Source: Burkholderiales bacterium
GTDB lineage: Bacteria > Pseudomonadota > Gammaproteobacteria > Burkholderiales > Casimicrobiaceae
Direction of reading: 5' to 3'
Assembly: GCA_020851255.1 (NCBI GenBank)
Contig: JADZDA010000116.1
Coordinates: forward strand, 1-35,044
DNA: 35,044 nt
Part shown: piece by piece, positions 28,150 through 35,044 of the stretch
How the letters are laid out: the number at the start of each line of letters is the position of its first letter
How positions within the stretch are numbered: position 1 is the first letter of the stretch
The notes under the pieces: generated by a model
The model's database searches: none
The model's input: only the letters and a program-made list of their open reading frames with translations
What the model was told of the DNA's origin: nothing
Made by a program: the position numbers and the translations under genes

Positions 28150-29814
28150 TCAGGCGGCCATGACGCGATTGCGTCCGGCGGCCTTGGCCCGGTAGAGCGC
28201 TGCGTCGGCCGCCGCGAGCATCGACTGGCCGTCCGCCAGGCCGGTGTCGGCGCACCAGCCCACGCTCACGGTGATCGCGAGGCCGTGCCGGAGGCTCGCC
28301 CAGTCGTGGCGTTCGAGCGCCAGCCGCACCTTCTCGCAGGCGGCCTGGGCCGCGTCCGCACCGGTCTCGACGAGCAGCAGCACGAACTCCTCGCCGCCGT
28401 ATCGCGCCACGAGATCGGTGTGCCGGACCGACGCGGCGAGCACTCGGCCCACCGCCTTCAGCACCTCGTCCCCCGCGACGTGGGTGTAGCGGTCGTTGAC
28501 GTCCTTGAAATGGTCGAGGTCGGCGATCGCCACGGTCAGCGGCCGCCCGTATCGGGTCGCGCGCTCGAATTCCTCGGTGAGGCGCTCGTCGAGGCGGCGA
28601 CGGTTCGCGAGCCCGGTCAGGCTGTCCTCGCGGGTCTCGCGCTCGAGTTCGACCAGCAGGCGCGATTTCTGCGCATCGGCAGCGGCGAGTTCGAGGTTCA
28701 GCGCGCCCAGGCGGGCGTTGGCGGTCGCGAGTTCCTGCTGCTTGGCGCGGAGCAGCTCGGCTTCCCGTTGCGCCGCGGAAAGCTGGTAGCGGATCGACAG
28801 GGACTTGAGCTGCCGGTCCGAGGCCTCGGAGAGCAGTGCCCGTTCGATCGCATGGCTGGCGCGCAGGTGTTCGAGCGCGCGCCCCGCGGCGCCGGTGCGC
28901 TCGTGCAGCGCGGCGAGCGCGTCGTGCGCCTCGGCCTCCGCGGTGCGCAGGCCGTGCTGTCGCGCCGTCGCGAGGGCCGCGTCGAGGAAGGCGAGAGCCT
29001 CGGCGTCGCGGCCGGTGCGATCGCACAGGCGGCCCAGCGTCAGCGACGCGTTGACCGTACCCTCGACGTAGCCGGTCGATCGGGACAGGCGCAGCGCCTC
29101 GCTCAGCCGGACCTCGGCGTCGGCCAGCCGGCCCATGCGCTCGAGCGTCTTGCCGATGTTGTTGAGCGACGCCGCCTGACCGACCGCATGCGCGCACGAG
29201 CGGAAGCCCTCGTGGGCGGTCGTCAGCGTGTCGAGCGACTCGTCCAGGCGTCCCAGGTTCTTGAGATTGATGCCGATGTTGTTGAGCGTGCGGCTGCGCT
29301 CGGCCGGATCGTCGCCGGCGAGTTCGAGGCTCGACCGGTACCACTGCAGGCCGATTTCGGGCCGGCCGGCGCGCGAGTGGACCACGCCGATCGTACGCAT
29401 GGTCGTCGCCTGCGAGCGGGCGTCGCCCAGCGCCTCGGCGACCGCCAGCGCGCGCAGGTGGTGGGAGAGCGCCTGCGGCGCGTCGCCCAGCGTGTCGTAG
29501 ACGTTGCCGATCCCGCGCAGCGCGTCGGCTCGCCCCGCGTCGTTGCGGTCGGCTTCGAACGCGGCGAGCGCTTCCCGGTAGGCCTCGAGCGCGGCGGTCT
29601 CGTCCAGCAGGATCTCGGCGGCGCGTCCCTCGAGATAGCGCGCCCGCGCGCGCGACTTGCGATCATCGCGCTCGCGCGCCAGCGCGGAGCCTTCGCGCGC
29701 CAGGCGGGCCGCCACCTGCGCGTCGTGCGCGAGCGCGCGCTCCGCCTCCCGCAGCAGCGACGCGAGCTGGTGCTCGCGCGTGGCGGGCGACGGCACGGGC
29801 TCGGCGGCGCTCAC
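28150..29814 (-). CDS. TPR-containing diguanylate cyclase (GGDEF)
   Basis: This protein should make cyclic-di-GMP in the cytoplasm; it has no signal peptide or membrane segment. The 554-residue protein has an N-terminal helical array of TPR-type repeats (about residues 15-330), for example SRTLNNIGINLKNLGRLDES and ASLNNIGKTLERMGRLADAE. A coiled coil follows (about 335-400, SAAQREAELLRAKQQELATA), then a GGDEF domain. The active-site motif is GGEEF at 473-477. An RxxD inhibitory site, RHTD, sits at 464-467, exactly five residues before it, so product inhibition is likely retained. The GTG at 29814 is chosen because GGAAGG lies 7 nt upstream; longer readings run into the divergent reductase gene. 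The TPR part probably senses a protein or peptide partner. Confidence 0.92.
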   Translation of the reverse strand: MSAAEPVPSPATREHQLASLLREAERALAHDAQVAARLAREGSALARERDDRKSRARARYLEGRAAEILLDETAALEAYREALAAFEADRNDAGRADALRGIGNVYDTLGDAPQALSHHLRALAVAEALGDARSQATTMRTIGVVHSRAGRPEIGLQWYRSSLELAGDDPAERSRTLNNIGINLKNLGRLDESLDTLTTAHEGFRSCAHAVGQAASLNNIGKTLERMGRLADAEVRLSEALRLSRSTGYVEGTVNASLTLGRLCDRTGRDAEALAFLDAALATARQHGLRTAEAEAHDALAALHERTGAAGRALEHLRASHAIERALLSEASDRQLKSLSIRYQLSAAQREAELLRAKQQELATANARLGALNLELAAADAQKSRLLVELERETREDSLTGLANRRRLDERLTEEFERATRYGRPLTVAIADLDHFKDVNDRYTHVAGDEVLKAVGRVLAASVRHTDLVARYGGEEFVLLLVETGADAAQAACEKVRLALERHDWASLRHGLAITVSVGWCADTGLADGQSMLAAADAALYRAKAAGRNRVMAA

Positions 29815-30009
29815 GGGTCCGCCTTCCCTGGTTCGGCAATGACGGACGCCGGCGCGATTCGAAACCGCACGCCGACGGGATGGATGGCGTCGCCGCGCGA
29901 TCGCGCAGCGACGGGCGCAGGGTCGTGGTCGGGCTTCATCGGCGAGTGGGTCCGGACGATTGTATGCCACCGCCGCCGCCGCGCGGCGCGCGAGGAGTAC
30001 GCTGCCGAC

Positions 30010-30852
30010 ATGCGGAGAATTCCCGGCGTGACGCTCAAGGACGGCACCGGCGTGCCGGCCCTGGGCCTCGGTACCTGGCGCATGGGGGAGGCGCGCGCTA
30101 CGCGGGCGGCCGAAGTCAGGGCGCTGGTGCACGGCATCGAGCTCGGGCTCGCGCTCGTCGACACCGCCGAGATGTATGGCGACGGCGGCGCCGAGGAAGT
30201 GGTGGGCGACGCCATCGCCGGCAGGCGCGACCGCGTCTTCGTCGTGTCGAAGGTGCTGCCGCAGAACGCCGGGCGCCGGGCGACGATCACCGCCTGCGAA
30301 CGCAGTCTCGCACGCCTGCGCACCGATCGTCTCGACCTCTACCTGCTGCACTGGCGCGGTGGCATTCCGCTCGTGGAAACCGTCGAGGCGTTCGAACGGC
30401 TGGTCCGCGACGGCAAGATCCGGCGCTGGGGTGTGTCGAATTTCGACGTCGGGGACCTGCATGATTTGGCCCGTACGGGGCGTCACGCATCCTGTGTCGC
30501 GAACCAGATCCTCTACCACCTGGCGCAGCGGGGACCGGAAGCGGGCGTACTCCGCGGCATGGCGCACGACCAGATCGTGGCGATGGCGTATTCGCCATTC
30601 GACCAGGGGCGCCTGCTGGAATCGAAGCCGCTCGCCGCGATCGCTCGCGACGCGGGCACTACGGCGCCGACGCTGGCGATCGCCTGGCTGCTGACCCGCC
30701 CCGAGGTCATCGCGGTGCCCAAGGCCGCGCGCATCGGTCATGTCGACGCGATCCGCGCGGCGATCGACTTCGATCTCGACCCGCGAGTCCTGGAGAAGCT
30801 CGACGCGGCCTTTCCGCCCCCGCAGCGGCCGACGCCGCTCGCCATGCTCTGA
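30010..30852 (+). CDS. Aldo/keto reductase
   Basis: A cytoplasmic NADPH-dependent carbonyl reductase of 280 residues, the size of bacterial DkgA/B-like and YeaE-like AKRs. The catalytic tetrad is Asp51 and Tyr56 in DTAEMYGDGGAEE, Lys81 in VVSKVLP, and His114 in LYLLHWRG. SNFDVGDL and the closing VIAVPKAARIGHVD form the cofactor site. The substrate could be methylglyoxal or another aldehyde. The ATG at 30010 (MRRIPGVTLKDGTGVPALG) matches the family start. It is divergent from the diguanylate cyclase with 195 bp between starts, where I see no convincing promoter. Confidence 0.9.
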   Translation: MRRIPGVTLKDGTGVPALGLGTWRMGEARATRAAEVRALVHGIELGLALVDTAEMYGDGGAEEVVGDAIAGRRDRVFVVSKVLPQNAGRRATITACERSLARLRTDRLDLYLLHWRGGIPLVETVEAFERLVRDGKIRRWGVSNFDVGDLHDLARTGRHASCVANQILYHLAQRGPEAGVLRGMAHDQIVAMAYSPFDQGRLLESKPLAAIARDAGTTAPTLAIAWLLTRPEVIAVPKAARIGHVDAIRAAIDFDLDPRVLEKLDAAFPPPQRPTPLAML

Positions 30853-31037
30853 CGCGCGCGCGGCGGCCGGGCGTCCTGCGGCACGCCAGGCGGTCGACCG
30901 TCCGTCGGGAGTTCCGGTGAATTAGCAAGCGAAATCAAACGGTTGAATTCGGTGGGCGACGGGACTGCAGGCGGTGGCACGCTTGCTGCTCCAACGGGGT
31001 CGAGGACGCAAGCCCAGGAACCCGACAGGAGACCGTT

Positions 31038-31373
31038 GTGAACTACACCCACTACGACTATCTGGATCTCGCGCCGGGCGCGTCGCCGGCACGCGTGGAA
31101 GCGGCCTACGCGCAGGTCCTGCAGCGCTACCAGTTCGGCTGGACGGACGCCGGTCAGGATCTGTCGGGGCTGGTGCGCATGATCCACTCGGCCTATCAGG
31201 TGCTCTCCGACCCGGTCGCGCGCCTCGCCTACGACGACCAGCTCGCGCGTGAAGCCGCGGTCGCGGACGCGGAGCTCAAGGAATCGCTCGATGCGGCGGA
31301 ATCGGCGCGCGCGCGCTACGCCCAGGATGTCCCGGCGGCGCTGCGCGCGGTGTTCACGCCGCTCGCCGCCTGA
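31038..31373 (+). CDS. J-domain-like protein lacking the HPD motif
   Basis: A 111-residue protein whose first 70 residues follow the J-domain pattern. Helix I is YDYLDLAPGASPARVEAAYA, helix II is VLQRY, and helix III/IV is IHSAYQVLSDPVARLAYDDQL. The HPD tripeptide that triggers Hsp70 ATPase, expected just after VLQRY, is replaced by QFGWTDAGQDLSG, so it should not stimulate DnaK in the usual way. The tail (70-111) is helical and charged. The start is a GTG at 31038 with CAGGAG 7 nt upstream. The 185-bp upstream region has an AT-richer patch at 30918-30950 (GAATTAGCAAGCGAAATC) that may be the promoter. A protein-protein adaptor role is possible; the function is unknown. Confidence 0.75.
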   Translation: MNYTHYDYLDLAPGASPARVEAAYAQVLQRYQFGWTDAGQDLSGLVRMIHSAYQVLSDPVARLAYDDQLAREAAVADAELKESLDAAESARARYAQDVPAALRAVFTPLAA

Positions 31374-31740
31374 CCCGGGCGCGTCGATTTTCCGGTCGCC
31401 GCTTTTCAGAACTTCCCTCGACTGCCAACACAGCGATGCGGTCGGCGACCGTCTTTTCTTCCCAGCGCAGGAGGCCGTGCACGCGCCGCCAGCGCGCGTT
31501 GCGGGCGCGCACGAGCGCACCCGCGCAGCGCCGGGTGACGCGCGCGCCGAGGGCCCGCAACCGGGTGGTCGCCAGGGGATCTCGGCCGGTGCGCGCGATC
31601 CCGGCGGGTTACCTGCCGGCACGTCGGCACTGAGCCGCGGGCCGGACGCGGCGGGTCGGCCGTACGGACGAAGGCGCGCATGGGCATCGCAGGGCACGAT
31701 CGGGACGCTGGCGCCCCGTAACGCGATACGAGGAATGAAC
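31374..31740. other. Intergenic region without a supported gene
   Basis: Apart from the weak terminator candidate and the ribosome-binding site just before 31741, I see nothing functional. The open frames here are Arg/Pro/Ala-rich composition artefacts with no family motif and no start signal. Confidence 0.5.
31439..31460 (+). terminator. Weak intrinsic terminator candidate after the J-like gene
   Basis: CGGTC-GGC-GACCG (5-bp stem) is followed by TCTTTTCTT, 66 bp after the stop at 31373. The stem is short but G+C-rich and the T-rich run is unusual for this window. Confidence 0.35.
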
Positions 31741-32064
31741 GTGGAACGCTGCATCGACTGCCACTACTACGATCGTCACCAGCCCCACGGGGCCGCGAAC
31801 AAGTCGGCGCATGCCGGGCAATGCCGTCGGCAGGCGCCGGCGCTCTCGCCGCTCAACGCGAAGTCGTACATGATCGAAGGCGTCTGGCCGACGATCCGCG
31901 ACGACGACTGGTGCGGCGAGTGGAAACTGCGTTCGCGCCGGGCCGAAACCCGCGTCGCCGACGGGCTGATCGGAGCCGGCATGGCCGTCGCGACGCCGAT
32001 GCCGCGCGCCGGGAGCGCCGCGACGTCGCCTAAGATGATCGGCGCGGGGCACGGCGACGACTGA
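31741..32064 (+). CDS. Small four-cysteine protein with DWCGEW motif
   Basis: A protein of 107 residues from GTG 31741, or 109 from the ATG at 31735. The GTG is preferred because AGGA ends 6 nt before it, whereas it abuts the ATG. The first 60 residues carry CIDCHYYD (Cys4, Cys7), GQCRRQAP (Cys28) and WPTIRDDDWCGEWK (Cys58), a plausible zinc or iron-sulfur site. Short bacterial and phage proteins with the same C..C...C.R.P...WP....DWCGE plan are widespread and have no assigned function. The remainder (about 62-107) is Ala/Gly/Pro-rich and probably disordered. It precedes the addB-like gene by 137 bp; no functional link can be stated. Confidence 0.68.
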   Translation: MERCIDCHYYDRHQPHGAANKSAHAGQCRRQAPALSPLNAKSYMIEGVWPTIRDDDWCGEWKLRSRRAETRVADGLIGAGMAVATPMPRAGSAATSPKMIGAGHGDD

Positions 32065-32200
32065 CCGGTCGCCACGGGCTTTGCCGGCGCGGTCGGTTCG
32101 GCGCGTCGCGCGAGGCTCATCCGGTGAGCCGCCGGGCTGGTAGAGTCGGCCCGGTTCCCATTTCGCCGTGGCGGCATGCGCCGTCACGGTACGACCAGCG

Positions 32201-34870
32201 ATGTCCGACGCCCTCGCGAGCCTGGCCGCGGGCGCAACCGTCGTCACGCCCAACCGGCGGCTTTCGCGCCATCTGATCGACGCGCACGATCGCGCGCAGG
32301 TCGCGGCGGGCCGCCGTGCGTGGCCGTCGGCGCGGGCGCTGCCCTGGACCGCGTTCGTCGCGGCGCTGGACGACGAGGCGGTCGCGGCCGGCGCGCTGGC
32401 GGCACGGATGCGCCTCTCGCCGCACGCCGTCCTCCTGCTCTGGCGCGCGGCGATCGAGGAAGACGCGCAATCGGTGCCCGAGGCCGGGGCCCTCGCCGAG
32501 CTCGCGGCCGAGGCCTGGGCGCTGGTGCACGCGCATGGCACGGGCGCGGGGATCTGGCGCGCGTGGGCCGGCCGCGACGACGAACCGGCCGCGTTCGCCC
32601 GGTGGGCCGAACGCTATCAGGCCGCGCTCGACGCCCGGCGTGCCATCGACCTGGCGATGGTGCCGGATCGCGTCGCGCGCGCGGCCGGGGCGATGGCGTC
32701 GTGGCGAGACTGCCGCATCGGCTTCGCCGGATTCCTCGACTTCGATCCGCAGCAGCGCCGGGTGGTGGACGCGCTCGAACGCGCCGGCGCGCGCGTCGAC
32801 CGTGTGTCGACGCTGGGGGACACGCCGGCCGGCCCGCGGCGTGCCGAGTTCGCCTCGTCGCGCCGGGAACTCGTCGCGGCGCTCGCCTGGGCGCGCGCGG
32901 AGGTCGAACGCCGACCGTCGGCCCGCGTCGGCATCGTGGTTCCCGATCTCGCACAGCGCCTGGCGGCGGTGCGCCTGGACGCGATCGACGTCCTGGGGCT
33001 CCCCGGCGAGGACGCGGACCGCTCGCCGGCGTGGAATCTGTCGCTGGGGGCGCCGCTCGACTCGGTGCCGATCGTCGCCGCCGCGCTCGACCTGATCGCG
33101 CTGGCCTGGCGTGCGCTTCCCGTCGGCCGGGCCGCCGCGCTGCTGCGCTCGGCGTACGTCGCCGGCGCTGCGGATGGCACCCGCCTGCGGCGCGCCGGTG
33201 TCGAGCGCGAGTGGCTCGAGCGAGGTGTCGATCCGGTCCGGATCGGTGATGCGATCGGAGCGCTGCAGGCGCGCGACGACGCGCTGGCACCGCGGCTGGC
33301 GGCGATGGCCGCGCTCGCGAAGCGCACGCGCCGCGCCACGCGGCACGGATGGATCGACGCCTGGCGCGAGGCGCTCGCGATCGCCGGCTGGCCCGGCGAT
33401 CGACCGCCGGGGAGCGCCGAACACCAGGCGCGTGGCGCGCTGGACGGACACTTCGCGGCCTACGCGGCGCTCGACGGGCTGGAGTTGCGCGGGCGCGGCG
33501 AGTTCGCGGCCGGCGAGGCCTGCGGCGCGGTCGCCGGAATCCTCGCGTCGTCGCCGTTCCAGCCCGAGTCCCCCGATGCGCCGATCCAGATCCTCGGGCT
33601 CTACGAGGCGGTCGGCCTGCCGTTCGACGCGCTGTGGATCTCCGGCATGAGCGACGAGATGCTGCCGCGCGCGCCGCGCCCGCACCCTCTGTTGCCGGCC
33701 GGCTGGCAGCGCGCGCACGGCGTGCCGCGCAGCGACGCGGCGCGCGAGCTCGCTCACGCACGCGACATCGCGTCCTGGCTGCTGCGCGCGGCGCCCGACG
33801 TCGTCGCGAGCCACGCATCGGCGATCGACGATCGTCCGGTGTCTCGCTCCGCCGTCTTCCCCGAGGTCGCGGTCACGGCCGCGCCGGAGCCAGCGACACC
33901 GGCCCGCGCGCAGTTCGATGCGCGGCCCCGGCTGGAACGCCTCGCCGACGACGTCGCCCCGGCCTGTGCGCCGGGCGAGCGGGTACGGGCCGGGTCCGGG
34001 TTGGTCGCGGCGCAGAGCGACTGCCCGTTCCAGGCGCTCGCCTCGAAGCGCTGGCGGGCCGATCCCTGGCCTGAGGCGGCGGCGACCCTGACGTCGATGG
34101 AGCGCGGCAGCCTGGTGCACGCCGCGCTGGCTTCGTTCTGGCGCGCCACCGCCGACCACGCGACGCTCGTGGCGCTGCGCGCCGACCCCGCGCGCTACGC
34201 CGCGGCGAGGCGTGCCGCCGCGTCCGAGGCGATCACCGGATTCGACCCGGCGCGCTGGGGGCGCATCCCCGGGGCGGTCCGCGCGCTCGAGGAGGACCGC
34301 CTCGCGCAGGTCGTCGGCGAGTGGCTCGCCGTCGAGGCGGCGCGACCGCCGTTCGCGGTGGTCGGCGTCGAGCACCAGGCATCGCTCGCGCTCGCGCCGT
34401 TCACGCTCGACCTGCGGCTCGCTCGCGTCGACCGGCTCGCCGACGGCGGCGTGGCGATCCTCGACTACAAGACCGGCGGTGTCCCCGGCATCGCGGCCTG
34501 GCGGGCGGATCGGCCCGAGGCGGTGCAGATGGCTCTCTACACGCTCGCCTGGCGGGCGGCGAATCCCGCGGAGCCGGTGCGCGCGGCGGTGATGGGAGAG
34601 GTCAGGCGCGGCCAGGTGCAAGCGACCGGGCTCTACGCGGACGCGGGCGCGCGCTTCGACGATCGTCCGGGCGGGCGCGAGCCCGTGGTCGTGGACTGGC
34701 CGGAGCTCGAAGCGCGCTGGAACGGGCTGATCGGGGGGCTCGGGGCGGCGTTCGCGCGCGGCGACGCGGCCGTCGTCCCGCGCGAGCGCGGCGTGTGCCG
34801 GCACTGCTCGCGGGAGTCGCTGTGTCGCATCGGCACCCGGCCGGCGACGGACGAGGAGGGCGGCGCATGA
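32201..34870 (+). CDS. AddB-like recombination nuclease (PD-(D/E)XK, probable Fe-S cluster)
   Basis: An 889-residue protein of the probable DNA repair family found beside UvrD-like helicases in betaproteobacteria; the pair acts like AddAB/RecBCD on double-strand breaks. The N-terminal and middle part is an inactivated helicase-like region ([32 protein letters not shown]). The C-terminal RecB-type nuclease has RGSLVHAAL (His of the GxxxH motif) and AILDYKTG (Asp and Lys). Four cysteines in the AddB pattern flank it: Cys608 in QSDCPFQA, then Cys866, Cys869 and Cys875 in [10 protein letters not shown], which should hold a 4Fe-4S cluster. The ATG at 32201 lacks a clear Shine-Dalgarno; TAGAGT near 32140 resembles the -10 boxes of other genes here. 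Its stop overlaps the next start (ATGA). Confidence 0.87.
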   Translation: MSDALASLAAGATVVTPNRRLSRHLIDAHDRAQVAAGRRAWPSARALPWTAFVAALDDEAVAAGALAARMRLSPHAVLLLWRAAIEEDAQSVPEAGALAELAAEAWALVHAHGTGAGIWRAWAGRDDEPAAFARWAERYQAALDARRAIDLAMVPDRVARAAGAMASWRDCRIGFAGFLDFDPQQRRVVDALERAGARVDRVSTLGDTPAGPRRAEFASSRRELVAALAWARAEVERRPSARVGIVVPDLAQRLAAVRLDAIDVLGLPGEDADRSPAWNLSLGAPLDSVPIVAAALDLIALAWRALPVGRAAALLRSAYVAGAADGTRLRRAGVEREWLERGVDPVRIGDAIGALQARDDALAPRLAAMAALAKRTRRATRHGWIDAWREALAIAGWPGDRPPGSAEHQARGALDGHFAAYAALDGLELRGRGEFAAGEACGAVAGILASSPFQPESPDAPIQILGLYEAVGLPFDALWISGMSDEMLPRAPRPHPLLPAGWQRAHGVPRSDAARELAHARDIASWLLRAAPDVVASHASAIDDRPVSRSAVFPEVAVTAAPEPATPARAQFDARPRLERLADDVAPACAPGERVRAGSGLVAAQSDCPFQALASKRWRADPWPEAAATLTSMERGSLVHAALASFWRATADHATLVALRADPARYAAARRAAASEAITGFDPARWGRIPGAVRALEEDRLAQVVGEWLAVEAARPPFAVVGVEHQASLALAPFTLDLRLARVDRLADGGVAILDYKTGGVPGIAAWRADRPEAVQMALYTLAWRAANPAEPVRAAVMGEVRRGQVQATGLYADAGARFDDRPGGREPVVVDWPELEARWNGLIGGLGAAFARGDAAVVPRERGVCRHCSRESLCRIGTRPATDEEGGA

Positions 34871-35044
34871 GCGCCGGCTCCGGCCCGTCGCTGCCCGTCC
34901 AGGACGAGGCGGCGCGCCGCGACGCGCTCGACGTCGCGCGGTCGTTCATCGTGCAGGCGCCCGCCGGCTCGGGGAAGACCGAACTCCTGATCCAGCGCCT
35001 GCTCGCGCTCCTGGCCATCGTCGACCGGCCCGAGCGGGTGCTCG
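34866..35044 (+). CDS. UvrD/REP-type helicase, AddA-like, N-terminal fragment (runs off window)
   Basis: About 59 residues are visible. The sequence begins [20 protein letters not shown] and reaches [20 protein letters not shown], the Q-motif and Walker A of superfamily 1A helicases. The ATG at 34866 overlaps the TGA of the addB-like gene, so the two are translationally coupled, as expected for subunits of one helicase-nuclease. The nuclease domain that would confirm an AddA subunit lies outside the window. Confidence 0.87.

Noticed and set aside
31406-31687. 93-codon minus-strand open frame in the gap after the J-like gene
   Set aside because: Arg/Pro/Ala-rich with no ribosome-binding site or recognisable motif.

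Overview
The window is about 35 kb of very G+C-rich, densely coded chromosome from a Gram-negative proteobacterium. The most likely source is a betaproteobacterium (Burkholderiales-like). Supporting this are the pyrG-kdsA-eno-ftsB gene order, an LPS Kdo pathway gene, the OxyR type, PpsR with PEP synthase, and an AddB-like nuclease followed by a UvrD-like helicase. Nearly all of it looks like core chromosome. There is no integrase, transposase, phage structural gene, CRISPR array or rRNA. GTG and TTG starts are common, and long open frames lie antisense to almost every gene because of the base composition.

Layout. 1-2.4 kb: 3' end of galU, with oxyR overlapping its stop, then a convergent haloacid-dehalogenase gene and a minus-strand tRNA-Val(CAC) with its own promoter and terminator. 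2.6-5.2 kb: an unknown membrane protein divergent from gltX. 5.3-10.5 kb: a plus-strand block pyrG-kdsA-eno-ftsB-TrmH-type methyltransferase, behind a clear sigma70 promoter and a short tandem repeat. 10.5-14.5 kb: a tight minus-strand cluster with gaps of 20-34 bp, comprising a PHP phosphoesterase, ppsR, a FucU-type mutarotase, a PfkB sugar kinase and a secreted protein of unknown function. 14.6-18.2 kb: an HTH protein, ppsA (the predicted target of PpsR) and a YgfX-like membrane protein. 18.1-23.8 kb: an SDR gene, tRNA-Ala(GGC) and tRNA-Glu(TTC), two tandem paralogous methyltransferases resembling rickettsial protein-lysine methyltransferases, and an M20 peptidase. 23.8-25.9 kb: an Aer-like PAS chemoreceptor with a C-terminal zinc-binding CZB domain behind a sigma28-like promoter. 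26-28.1 kb: a divergent DNA-damage module, an exonuclease/GIY-YIG fusion facing a LexA-like repressor. 28.1-32.1 kb: a TPR-GGDEF diguanylate cyclase, an aldo/keto reductase, a J-like protein without HPD and a small four-cysteine protein. 32.2-35.0 kb: an AddB-like Fe-S nuclease and the start of its helicase partner.

The strongest unusual signal is at 27.47-27.52 kb. Two perfect GAAC-N4-GTTC palindromes, the operator class known for Firmicutes and actinobacterial LexA, surround the start of the lexA-like gene. One fills the 17-bp spacer of its promoter, and the predicted transcript begins at the A of the ATG, so the mRNA would be leaderless. The divergent nuclease fusion (DnaQ-like exonuclease plus UvrC/Cho-like GIY-YIG) probably shares this control. 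Together they look like a compact, self-regulated alternative SOS repair unit. The tandem PKMT-like methyltransferases are the second most interesting item.
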